Source: CBDTYW01 sp965364735 (lineage in GTDB: Bacteria > Actinomycetota > Nitriliruptoria > Nitriliruptorales > Nitriliruptoraceae). Taken from it: DNA of 10,828 nt. This document shows positions 1 to 6,689 of the stretch, piece by piece (the stretch's first letter is position 1; the number at the start of each line of letters is the position of its first letter). Location of the stretch: the NCBI GenBank assembly GCA_965364735.1, contig CBDTYW010000120.1:1-10828 (forward strand), written 5' to 3'. The notes under the pieces are model-generated. The model searched no databases. It was not told the origin of the DNA and saw only the letters and a list, made by a program, of their open reading frames with translations. Both the position numbers and the translations under genes were made by a program.

Positions 1-1122
1 CAGGATCTCGTTCGTCGCGACGTTGCGCTCGTAGGCGATGACCTCACCAGGGCGGATCGCGAGGGTGTTGTTGGCGTCGTTCCACTGCTCGCGCTCGGCG
101 CGGGTGGCGTTGAGGCTCGGCTCGATCGCCCGGACGTGGTCCAGACCCGCAGCCCAGGCCAGGCCGCGCATCAGGTCCGCGGACTGACGGACAGAGATCC
201 CGCCGTCGCCGGACGGGGTGAGCTCGTGGCACTGCACGTCGCGCATGATGATCGGGTAGGTGATGAACGCGTCGACGTCGACCATCGTGACGACGGTGTC
301 GAGGTGCATCGCGGCGCGGACCTTCGGCAGGTCAACGGCGAGGACACGGTCGACGGCTCTCGCGGCGAAGAGCCGGGTCGCCAGGATCTCGATGCCCTGG
401 GCGGTGGTGCGCTCGCTCATCCCGATCGCGACGCCCCGCTCCCCCACCATCAGGACGTCGCCGCCCTCGAAGGTCGCCGGGAAGCTCTCACCCGCCTCGT
501 CGCCGAACCAGATCGGTGAGGCCGCGAACCGCGGATGCCGGGTGTGGACGAGGCGGAGCAGGTCGGTCTCCCGACGGCGAACGCGACGGTTCATGGGGCT
601 CAGCACGACACCGTCACCGATCCACGCGCTGGAGTCGCGCATGAACACGGCGTTGGGCAGCGGGGCGAGCAACATGTCGGTCGGCCGCGACACGGCCGCG
701 ACGAACCCACCGCTCATGTTGACGTCGCTGATGGACACGCCACCGAAGAGCGCCTGGACCAGCGCGGCGACGTCGAGCGCAGTGAGGTGGTCGCGGACCG
801 CTCCGACGGCGATCGGCCCACACGTCTGCTCCGTCGCGACCGCCGCGATCATCTCGGAGCGGGCCGCCTCGTCGGCGAGGACCTCCTCGAGCAGCGACTC
901 GACGTAGAGCACCTCGACACCGCCCTCGACGAGCACCTCGGCGAAGCGGTCGTGCTCCTCCTGAGCCTTCTCGACCCAGAGCAGCTCGTCGAAGAGCAGC
1001 GCCTCCATGTTCGTCGGGGTGATCCGACGCAGCTCCTCGCCGGGTCGGTGCAGCATCACCGTCTCGAGCCGGCCGACCTCGTTGCCGACGTGGCCACCGA
1101 GCGGAATTCCGGAGGAGGACAC
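1..1122 (-). CDS. arcA: Arginine deiminase, C-terminus beyond left edge
   Basis: Hydrolyses L-arginine to L-citrulline and ammonia in the cytoplasm, the first step of the arginine deiminase pathway (ATP yield and acid resistance where arcB and arcC are present; neither is in view). 374 codons are visible; the family is usually about 410-420 residues, so roughly 40 are missing. The start of the mature fold (GNEVGRLETVMLHRPGEEL) is typical. By comparison with the Pseudomonas aeruginosa enzyme, the substrate and catalytic residues are present: D163 in FMRDSS, E219 and D222 in FEGGDVL, H273 and D275 in MHLDTVVTMVD. The catalytic cysteine near the C-terminus falls outside the window, so activity cannot be fully confirmed. 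The chosen GTG start (1122) is the only plausible start between the upstream TGA (1210-1212, same frame) and the conserved fold; its Shine-Dalgarno is weak. A hairpin and a candidate promoter separate it from the upstream acetyltransferase gene, so it may have its own transcript. Confidence 0.95.
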   Translation of the reverse strand, partial: MSSSGIPLGGHVGNEVGRLETVMLHRPGEELRRITPTNMEALLFDELLWVEKAQEEHDRFAEVLVEGGVEVLYVESLLEEVLADEAARSEMIAAVATEQTCGPIAVGAVRDHLTALDVAALVQALFGGVSISDVNMSGGFVAAVSRPTDMLLAPLPNAVFMRDSSAWIGDGVVLSPMNRRVRRRETDLLRLVHTRHPRFAASPIWFGDEAGESFPATFEGGDVLMVGERGVAIGMSERTTAQGIEILATRLFAARAVDRVLAVDLPKVRAAMHLDTVVTMVDVDAFITYPIIMRDVQCHELTPSGDGGISVRQSADLMRGLAWAAGLDHVRAIEPSLNATRAEREQWNDANNTLAIRPGEVIAYERNVATNEIL

Positions 1123-1159
1123 GACGAGATCCGAGTGACGGGGACAGGCGACGCCCAGA

Positions 1160-1187
1160 ACCCTACGCGCTGCCTGAGCACCGTGAA
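1160..1187 (-). promoter_or_regulatory. Candidate arcA promoter
   Basis: On the minus strand TTCACG (1187-1182), a 16-base spacer and TAGGGT (1165-1160) resemble a vegetative -35/-10 pair (4/6 to TTGACA, TANNNT at -10). Transcription would start about 30 bases before the GTG of arginine deiminase. The -35 directly abuts the hairpin at 1188-1202. GC-rich promoters are hard to call by eye, so this is a weak prediction. Confidence 0.28.
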
Positions 1188-1202
1188 GCGCACGATGTGC
1201 GC
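1188..1202 (-). terminator. Perfect 6-bp stem-loop after the GNAT gene
   Basis: GCGCAC and GTGCGC form a perfect inverted repeat with a 3-base loop, starting 8 bases after the acetyltransferase stop codon. It could terminate the amidase-GNAT transcript. No T-tract follows on the minus strand, which is common in GC-rich actinobacteria but leaves the call unproven. Because it touches the candidate arcA -35, an operator role is the alternative. Confidence 0.4.
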
Positions 1203-1209
1203 CGTCGCC

Positions 1210-1740
1210 TCAGCTCGCCCAGTCCTCGCTCAGGATCGCCCAACGCTCATGGTCTCGCCACGCCCCGTCGAGGAACAGGTACCGACGCGAGTAGCCCTCG
1301 CGGGAGAACCCGAGCCCGGTCACGAGCGCGATCGAGGGGTGGTTCTCGGGCTGGATGTTCGCCTCCACGCGGTGCAGCCCGATCGGGCCGAACGCCTGGT
1401 CGAGGGCGCGCGTCAGACCGGCGCGCATGACCCCTCGCCCGTGCCAGGGAACGAACGCGTAGTAGCCCATGTACGCGCTCAAGAAGGGTCCTCTCACGAT
1501 GTTCGTGAGGTTGATCACGCCGGCCAGCTCGACGTCGTCGACCATGACGTGGAACATCGCGTTGGCCGGGTCAGCCGCGCGGGCGAGGTGAGCGTCCCAG
1601 CCAACCACGTCGACGGGGGCAGCCGTCCACGGGTGATGCAGCTCCCGGCTCCGCCCCACCGCGGCGAGGAACGACTTCCGGTGCTCCGCGTGGGGATGGA
1701 CCAGGTGGACGCGTCCCGCTGCGACCCGGTCAGCCCCCAA
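1210..1740 (-). CDS. GNAT N-acetyltransferase, RimJ/RimL-like
   Basis: Predicted cytoplasmic acyltransferase that moves an acetyl group from acetyl-CoA to an amine, possibly a protein N-terminal amine as in the RimJ/RimL group; the real substrate is unknown. About 176 residues, normal for the family. Visible hallmarks are a first strand (VHLVHPHAEH), the helix beginning KSFLAAVGRSRELHHPW, the strand-turn MGYYAFVPWHGRGVM that carries the acetyl-CoA pyrophosphate loop (GRGVM), the HRVEANIQPENHPSIALVTGLGF segment with the classic N-x-x-S and GF motifs, and an EGYSRRYLFLDGAWRDH ending. The start is uncertain: there is no ATG near the fold, and the TTG at 1740 is chosen because it gives a normal length. 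No Shine-Dalgarno is evident there, and the TTG overlaps the amidase stop codon region by 11 bases, so translational coupling is likely. The frame stays open far upstream, but only as an out-of-frame shadow of the amidase tail. Confidence 0.88.
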   Translation of the reverse strand: MGADRVAAGRVHLVHPHAEHRKSFLAAVGRSRELHHPWTAAPVDVVGWDAHLARAADPANAMFHVMVDDVELAGVINLTNIVRGPFLSAYMGYYAFVPWHGRGVMRAGLTRALDQAFGPIGLHRVEANIQPENHPSIALVTGLGFSREGYSRRYLFLDGAWRDHERWAILSEDWAS

Positions 1741-4540
1741 CGGTCTGGCTCGGGCTCGGCGATGGCGACGGCTCGGCGGTCCCTGAGGGCGTCGGCGACG
1801 GGTCGTCGGTCGCGCCGTCGGAGGGCTCGCCCACCGGGTCCTCGGTTGGCTCGTCAGTCGGCTCGTCCGTCGGCTGGTCCGTCGGCTCGTCGGTCGGCTC
1901 GTCGGTCGGCTCGTCGGTCGGCTCGTCGGTCGGCTCGTCATCGGACCGGCGCGCCGGCAGCTGCTCCTCGCTCGACGTCGGATCGTCCGCCCATGGCGGG
2001 GCGTCGTCACGGTGCGGTCCCGCGCTGGTCGCGATCTCCTCGAGCACGGCCAGCACCTCATCGGTGACGGCCGCCGGTCCCCCCGACACGAGCACCCGCG
2101 CGAGCGTCGTCGCGTGCTCGTCGAGGTACATCGCGGTCGCCCGGTCGGCGCGAACCGCCGTCGGCGGGATCAACAGGAACGTCCAGCCGCGGTTCGCGGC
2201 CGCAGCGGCGGCCCCAAGGGCGTCCGGCCAGTTTGCCCCGGACGCCCCGACGACCTGGAGGCCGAGGTTGTCCGCGTACGGGTCAGGCCCGTCCTCGTCG
2301 AGGTCGGCGGCCCGACGACGCACGAGCTCTTCTGCCGCCGCGACCGAGGTCGCGTAGCGATCGGCCCCGGCGATCCGCTCGACGGTCGCCTCCGGAGCCG
2401 CTGCGCGGAGCTGCGCGATCACGGAGTCGCTGACGGCAGCGCTCCCGCCGAAGACGGTGATGCGCTCCCACGTGCCACGACGCGCACGGTCAAGGGTCGC
2501 GGCGGGCACGTCCGAGTCCAGCGTCAGCACGAGCGGGAGGCTTCGAGCCGCGCCGAAGGCCCCGGCGGAGAGGGCGTCCGGGAACGCGTCGCCCGTCCCT
2601 GAGCGGCCCAGGGCCACGAGCAGCTCGGACGCCTTCTCCCGGTTCACGACAGCGTCGGCAACCTTGACCGCGGTCGCCCAGCGATCGGCGCCGGCGTAGC
2701 GGACGACCGTGTGGATGCCGATCTCCTCGAGCTGGTCCTCGATCGACTCGGGCAGCCGCGACGTGCCGCCGACGACGTGTGCCGTGTCGGAGCCGAGGCG
2801 CTCGATCTCGGCGATCACCTCAGGCGTGAGCCCGCTCGGCGGGACGAGCAGGACCGGCGAGCCGAGGGAGCCTGCGAGCGGTGACGCGGCCAGCGCGTCG
2901 GCGAACGAGGTCGACGAGGCGATCACGACCCGCTGCGCTGACGCAAAGCCCCATGCCGACATCTTGACCGCGGTGCGGACGCGGTCCTCCCCGGACGAGC
3001 GCTCGGTCGGCGCGGTCACGGTGATCTCGGTGTCGACCGGGCGGGCGTACCCGCCGTCACCGACCGACAGGAGACGCGACTGGTAGACGCCGGGAGGAAC
3101 GAGCTCACCCGTGGTGTCGCGCAGGTTCCACATGACGTCGACGGCCACGTCGAAGCCACCGGTGGATCGGATGAGCCGACCCTCGGCGTCACGGATCTCG
3201 AGCGACCACAGGGCGTCGTCGGTGAACGTCGCCTCCCAGCGGGGGGGCACGCCCAGGACGGGCTGCTCACGCTTCGCGGCAGGTCCGCCGAGGATCTTGG
3301 GTGCGCCGATCGGCTCGACCCGGTCCGCCAAGGTGGCGTGTCCGTCGCGGCCGGCGACCCAGTCGTACAGCTTGTCGCCGGGACACGACGTCTTGTTGGT
3401 GTGTCGGTGACCGATGATGGTCGGCAGGGTCACCCGCTCACCCTCGTCGTGGCGATTGCTGCCCCCGCCGCCTGCGATCTCGTCGGTCTCGCCGTGCGGG
3501 TCGACGTGGTGCAGATCGAGCTTCCAGGCGACGAGCGCGTCGAGCGCGTCGAGCGCCTCAGGGGTCGGCTCCGTGCTGGTGTGGTCACCCAGGAACGACA
3601 CCCCGACAGCGCCGCCATTCCAGCCGGCTGCGTGCGCGCCGACGACCGGCTCGGTGATCCCACCACGACGGCCCTCGTAGATCTGGCCGTACTTGTCGAT
3701 GAGGAAGTTGTACGCGATGTCGTCCCACCCGCGGTTCACGACGTGATAGCGGTAGATGCCGTTGACGATCGCGGGAGCCTCCTCCGCGGTGTAGCTGTTC
3801 GAGCCGGCGGTGTGGTGCACGACCGCGAAGCGGACGTCGTTGTCGTAGACGGGGACGTAACGACGGATCGCTTCGTCGGCGCCCCACGATGCCCGGGTGA
3901 GGATGGCGGGCTGGGGGGCTCCGGCGTCATCGATGTCGTCCTGGCGTTGCTGGTCGGAGTCGCCGGGCGCATGTGGCGTGGTCCCGGCGCTCCCGCTGAA
4001 CGTCCGGACGGCGCCTGATCGGGCGACGGCAGCGTCGTCCATCGTGATGGCGTGGAGGGTCATCGCACCGGCGTTCGTGCCGGTGCCGCGCAGCTGCACC
4101 GCATCGGCGGCACCCACCCAGACCGGATCGGAGACCGTCGCCCGAGCAGCGCCACGCCGCGCTTCGTCGGTGCCTTCGTCCGGCGCGTGGTCCGGAGCCA
4201 GCACGAGGTCGATCCAGTCCCCCCAGACGCCGGCCGCACGGGCACGGACGGACACCACGGTGTCCTCGTCGCCACCCCAGTCCGCCCCGACCATCCGCAC
4301 GTCGTCCAGCGGGATCGGCGCGGACATCAGCGCGGTCGGCCCGGACAGCTGCGCACGAGCGACGCCGACGTCACGCGCCGGGCTCAGCGCCACGCTGATC
4401 TCGACCGAGCCGATGCCGACGCTGCGCGCAGCGTCAGCGCTCGGGGCGACCGTCAGGGTCAGCGCCAGGAGGAGCAGCAGGACCAACGGGCGCCGGAGGG
4501 ATGAGTCCCGGACGACGGACAGTGAGACGGAGCTGATCAA
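1730..4540 (-). CDS. Secreted PGRP-type amidase with three CWB2 repeats and DEPT tail
   Basis: Predicted exported zinc N-acetylmuramoyl-L-alanine amidase that cuts the glycan-peptide bond of peptidoglycan; 936 residues. In order: signal peptide (SLRRPLVLLLLLALTLT, cleavage near ADA-A, about residue 37); a beta-rich domain usual before PGRP domains in actinobacteria (about 40-170); a low-complexity linker; the PGRP/amidase domain (about 213-395) with zinc ligands H242 (VVHHTAG), H378 (GHRH) and C386 (SCPGDK) and the active-site tyrosine in YNFLID (Y277); a FlgD-type Ig-like module (about 437-505); three cell-wall-binding type 2 repeats (about 514, 613 and 723 onward, marked by GADRWAT/GADRYAT and VVGGTSRLP/VFGGSAAVS motifs); and an acidic Pro/Thr tail with eight DEPT/DQPT units. 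There is no LPXTG and no C-terminal membrane helix, so wall attachment probably rests on the CWB2 repeats. The TTG start has an ideally spaced GAGGG; a GTG 14 codons upstream lacks one. Confidence 0.93.
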   Translation of the reverse strand: MISSVSLSVVRDSSLRRPLVLLLLLALTLTVAPSADAARSVGIGSVEISVALSPARDVGVARAQLSGPTALMSAPIPLDDVRMVGADWGGDEDTVVSVRARAAGVWGDWIDLVLAPDHAPDEGTDEARRGAARATVSDPVWVGAADAVQLRGTGTNAGAMTLHAITMDDAAVARSGAVRTFSGSAGTTPHAPGDSDQQRQDDIDDAGAPQPAILTRASWGADEAIRRYVPVYDNDVRFAVVHHTAGSNSYTAEEAPAIVNGIYRYHVVNRGWDDIAYNFLIDKYGQIYEGRRGGITEPVVGAHAAGWNGGAVGVSFLGDHTSTEPTPEALDALDALVAWKLDLHHVDPHGETDEIAGGGGSNRHDEGERVTLPTIIGHRHTNKTSCPGDKLYDWVAGRDGHATLADRVEPIGAPKILGGPAAKREQPVLGVPPRWEATFTDDALWSLEIRDAEGRLIRSTGGFDVAVDVMWNLRDTTGELVPPGVYQSRLLSVGDGGYARPVDTEITVTAPTERSSGEDRVRTAVKMSAWGFASAQRVVIASSTSFADALAASPLAGSLGSPVLLVPPSGLTPEVIAEIERLGSDTAHVVGGTSRLPESIEDQLEEIGIHTVVRYAGADRWATAVKVADAVVNREKASELLVALGRSGTGDAFPDALSAGAFGAARSLPLVLTLDSDVPAATLDRARRGTWERITVFGGSAAVSDSVIAQLRAAAPEATVERIAGADRYATSVAAAEELVRRRAADLDEDGPDPYADNLGLQVVGASGANWPDALGAAAAAANRGWTFLLIPPTAVRADRATAMYLDEHATTLARVLVSGGPAAVTDEVLAVLEEIATSAGPHRDDAPPWADDPTSSEEQLPARRSDDEPTDEPTDEPTDEPTDEPTDQPTDEPTDEPTEDPVGEPSDGATDDPSPTPSGTAEPSPSPSPSQTVGG
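1844..1939 (-). repeat. Eight 12-bp tandem repeats coding DEPT
   Basis: Eight head-to-tail 12-bp units with plus-strand consensus CGGCTCGTCGGT encode (DEPT)5-DQPT-(DEPT)2 in the amidase tail. Units 1-4 counted from the right are nearly identical in DNA; the left-hand units have diverged at single positions (for example CTG for CTC giving Gln, and CCGT or CAGT for CGGT). The unit length is a multiple of three, so gain or loss of units would lengthen or shorten the tail without a frameshift. Near-identity at synonymous positions in the right-hand units suggests recent expansion by slippage or unequal recombination. Confidence 0.95.
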
Positions 4541-4546
4541 CGCGAA

Positions 4547-4551
4547 CCCTC
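4547..4551 (-). promoter_or_regulatory. Ribosome binding site fixing the amidase TTG start
   Basis: On the minus strand GAGGG is followed after six bases by the TTG at 4540-4538. This spacing is optimal, and the resulting protein starts MISSVSLSVVRDSSLRRPL, a well-formed signal peptide n-region. It argues against the in-frame GTG at 4582, which has no comparable site. Confidence 0.75.
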
Positions 4552-4664
4552 GATGAGCTGGGGCGACGCGTGGGTGCCACACGACGCCGGACCATCAATG
4601 CTTAGTCCTCGTCGGCGCTCCGCGTGTCCGCTCCACATGTCCCATCGTCCAGCGCACACTTCGC

Positions 4665-4694
4665 CCCGATCCGTGCACGTTCGTCCGGATCGGG
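4665..4694 (-). terminator. Perfect 9-bp stem-loop after the NYN gene
   Basis: CCCGATCCG (4665-4673) and CGGATCGGG (4686-4694) are exact reverse complements around a 12-base loop, 15 bases beyond the NYN stop codon and over 120 bases before the amidase start. It is the strongest hairpin in the window and a good intrinsic terminator stem. It lacks a T-tract on the minus strand; on the plus strand it is followed by AACTTTCC. It probably separates the NYN and amidase transcripts. A separate 12-bp perfect palindrome CTGAGATCTCAG (4702-4713) spans the NYN stop codon itself. Confidence 0.5.
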
Positions 4695-4709
4695 AACTTT
4701 CCTGAGATC

Positions 4710-5288
4710 TCAGCGACCGAGGGCGCCCGTGGGCTCGAACCAACGACCGTCGACGGGAAGCAGCTCGAGGTTGATCCGCGGCAACGCGACCTGGAACAAC
4801 CCCTCGATCTCCTCGAGATCGATGAAGTCGATGTCCTTGTCGGCGCCCATCTGCCCCGCGTACTCCCCGAAGCCGAGGACGGTGACCTCGACACCGTCGT
4901 CGCGGAACTGACGCAGCGGCTCCGCGAAGTTCTTCGCATCGTTCGACCCGACGTAGATCCGCTCGAGGTCACCCTCGGCGAAGCGGTGGTTCAGGTGGTC
5001 GAGCATGTCGTCGTCGACGTCGCTGTCGCCGTCCTTGGGCTTGGCGAAGACGCGGTAGCCCTCCTCCAGCAGCCACAGGACCCAGCCACGCAGCGGACCA
5101 GCCACGTGGGCCGCGACGTTGACGAACACGCACGCCTCGACGTCGGCGTCCTCGTCAGCACGGTCGACGAGCCAACGTCCCAGGACCGCAAGGTCCGGCC
5201 GCTCCTTGGCGGTCGGCTTGTTGTCGATGATGTTGGCGAGCGTCATGTCGATGTTCGGGGCGTCCCAAACGAGCACGTGTCGACCCAT
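4710..5288 (-). CDS. NYN-domain (LabA/PIN-like) putative ribonuclease
   Basis: A 192-residue cytoplasmic protein with the NYN fold, a PIN-like nuclease fold that usually cuts RNA with metal ions held by acidic residues. The N-terminal strand HVLVWDAPNID carries the conserved D9 and N12; the acidic cluster DSDVDDDMLDHL (about 88-98) corresponds to the second conserved acidic position; VGSNDAKNF (113-121, D117) matches the family's SGDGDF-like loop; VTVLGFGEYA (135-144) is the last core strand. No second domain, signal peptide or membrane helix is seen. Target RNA is unknown, and NYN proteins of this kind are mostly uncharacterised. ATG start with Shine-Dalgarno GAAGGA (AGGA at 5300-5297, eight bases away). 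It lies 86 bases after the M23 gene on the same strand; a short hairpin falls in that gap, so cotranscription is possible but not assured. Confidence 0.88.
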   Translation of the reverse strand: MGRHVLVWDAPNIDMTLANIIDNKPTAKERPDLAVLGRWLVDRADEDADVEACVFVNVAAHVAGPLRGWVLWLLEEGYRVFAKPKDGDSDVDDDMLDHLNHRFAEGDLERIYVGSNDAKNFAEPLRQFRDDGVEVTVLGFGEYAGQMGADKDIDFIDLEEIEGLFQVALPRINLELLPVDGRWFEPTGALGR

Positions 5289-5317
5289 GGCGAAGTTCCT
5301 TCAGAGCAAGCGGCAAA

Positions 5318-5331
5318 CGAGCGAATGCTCG
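5318..5331 (-). terminator. Short hairpin between M23 and NYN genes
   Basis: CGAGC-GAAT-GCTCG is a perfect 5-bp stem with a four-base loop; on the minus strand it is followed by TTTG. It lies 43 bases past the M23 stop and 30 bases before the NYN start. It could act as a weak terminator or partial attenuator that lowers NYN expression relative to M23. The stem is short, so this is tentative. Confidence 0.33.
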
Positions 5332-5374
5332 GAAGCCTACGACCCCGATCGACGGGCCGATGCCCAGAGGTTGC

Positions 5375-6391
5375 TCAGCGTCCGTAGCAGAGCGTGTTCA
5401 GCGTCGGGAACGGGTTCACCGCAGCCCCGTGCCCGGGGTGGATCTGGAAGTGCACGTGCGGCACGCCGCCCCGCGCGTTCCCCGAGTCACCGTTCATTGC
5501 GATCCACTCGCCGGCCTCGACGCGAACGCCCGGGCTGATTCCCGGGGCGTAGCCGGAGAGGTGGGCGTAGTAGTACTTCGTGCCGTCGTCGCCGGACAGG
5601 TAGAGGGTGGTCCCGCCGAGCGAGCCGGACGAGAACCGCGCGACCGTGCCGTCCGTGATCGCGAAGACCGGATCGCCGTAGGGCGCGACGACGTCGGTCC
5701 CCTTGTGGCTGCGCCCTCCGGAACGGGGCTGACCCCAGTCGTTCGTGAACCGGAAGCGCCCGGGATCGAAGATGCAGGAGTAGGTCCCGTTCATCAGGCC
5801 CTGACGAAGGAACTGCTTGCGCTCCTCGATCTTGATGAGCTGCGTCTCGACGTTCTTCGTCTGCTCGAGGTCCGCGGTGATGACCTCGGTGAGCGACTGG
5901 AGCTCCGAGAGCTGGGCGTCGAGCTCACCCTCGCGGTCCAGGAGCAGGACCTCGGTCTGGTTGAGCTGCGTTCGCAGGGCGCGGGCGCCCTCGGCATCGG
6001 AGAGGTCGCGGCTGTTCAGCGCGTTCAGCAGGCTGACACGCTCGGCAGCCTCCGACACGCTCCCGGAAGCCAGCACCTGCCCGAGCAGCGTGTCGCCGGG
6101 ACGCTTGTAGATCACGCGGGCGCGCTCGGCGACGAGCCGCTGGGCTTCGACGAGCTTGGCCTCGAGCTCGCTCTTGCGATCCTCGAGCTCGGCCACCTCG
6201 AGCTTGGTGAGCTCGGCCCGCTGGTACGCGTCCTGGTAGGCGAGCAGCGTCAGGTCGAGGTCCTCCTCGAGCTGTTCGCGCTGCTCCTGGACGTCCTCGA
6301 GGGCCGGAGCGGCCGCGGCGGACGTCCCTGCGAGAAGCAGGCCGAGGCCGAGGGCGAGCCCTCGGACGGGACGGGAGAGGAGCAGGCGCAT
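5375..6391 (-). CDS. Secreted coiled-coil M23 (LytM/EnvC-like) peptidase
   Basis: Predicted exported murein endopeptidase of 338 residues acting on peptidoglycan cross-links, with the layout of EnvC/NlpD-like division proteins. Domains: signal peptide 1-28 (RGLALGLGLLLAGTSAAAA); long heptad-rich coiled coil about 31-100 and again about 135-195; M23 domain about 218-330. All metal ligands of an active M23 enzyme are present: H229 and D233 (SHKGTD), H277 (YAHLSGY), H312 and H314 (HVHFQIH). Classic EnvC of E. coli has a degenerate site and only activates amidases, so this protein may instead cut the wall itself. C206 and C335 flank the domain and could form a disulphide outside the cell. ATG start; a weak GGA lies seven to nine bases upstream. 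Its neighbour two genes on is a PGRP amidase, the kind of enzyme EnvC-like proteins control, which is suggestive but not proof of a partnership. Confidence 0.93.
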   Translation of the reverse strand: MRLLLSRPVRGLALGLGLLLAGTSAAAAPALEDVQEQREQLEEDLDLTLLAYQDAYQRAELTKLEVAELEDRKSELEAKLVEAQRLVAERARVIYKRPGDTLLGQVLASGSVSEAAERVSLLNALNSRDLSDAEGARALRTQLNQTEVLLLDREGELDAQLSELQSLTEVITADLEQTKNVETQLIKIEERKQFLRQGLMNGTYSCIFDPGRFRFTNDWGQPRSGGRSHKGTDVVAPYGDPVFAITDGTVARFSSGSLGGTTLYLSGDDGTKYYYAHLSGYAPGISPGVRVEAGEWIAMNGDSGNARGGVPHVHFQIHPGHGAAVNPFPTLNTLCYGR

Positions 6392-6689
6392 CCGGGTTCC
6401 GGATCAGAGGGGAGTGTTCGGGTGACGCAACGAACGAGCACGACCGGAGTTCTCCGCGCGTGCGATGTGCGCCATCTGGACCCTCCCATGATGCCGCCCG
6501 AGAGCAACCAACGGCAAGAGGCTGCGGCACACGACGGCCGGACAACGCACACCACGATCAACCACTCTGAGCGCTCGCACGAACGCCCCATGCGAGCCAC
6601 GTTGGGGAGCACTCCACCCGGGCTCGTATCCTCAGCGGTGTCCGGCCACGACGCTCCCATCCGTGGCCCGAGGTTCCGAAGGCTCTGCA
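6392..6689. promoter_or_regulatory. Divergent spacer between M23 and ecm genes
   Basis: 298 bases separate two divergent starts, so both promoters should lie here. On the minus strand TTGCCG (6517-6512), 18 bases, CATCAT (6493-6488) is a possible promoter for the M23 gene. On the plus strand TTGGGG (6602-6607), 19 bases, TATCCT (6627-6632) is a possible promoter for ecm. Both are only partial matches. The ecm Shine-Dalgarno GAAGG (6678-6682) sits seven bases before its ATG and decides between that ATG and an in-frame GTG at 6663. I see no cobalamin riboswitch, tRNA or extensive hairpin here. Confidence 0.3.

Noticed and set aside
1123..1212. Possible fusion or read-through of GNAT into arginine deiminase, which share a frame
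   Set aside because: A clean TGA at 1210-1212 ends a complete GNAT domain; the 29 codons between have no conserved character, and a hairpin lies there.
1844..1939. CRISPR-like array
   Set aside because: The units are contiguous 12-bp coding repeats without spacers and lie inside a conserved reading frame.
535..2067. 510-codon plus-strand open frame across arcA, GNAT and the amidase tail
   Set aside because: It is antisense to three well-supported genes, and its low-complexity RRSARRSARR stretch is just the DEPT repeat read on the other strand.
4538..4582. GTG at 4582 as amidase start
   Set aside because: It adds 14 residues before the signal peptide and lacks a Shine-Dalgarno, while the TTG at 4540 has GAGGG at six bases.
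4692..4703. GGAACTTTCC, similar to an ECF sigma -35 on the plus strand
   Set aside because: No matching -10 at proper distance, and it would point antisense into the NYN gene.
6392..6689. Cobalamin riboswitch upstream of the B12-dependent mutase
   Set aside because: No recognisable B12-box (GCCACTG-like) or the multi-stem layout is seen; mutase genes are usually not controlled this way.
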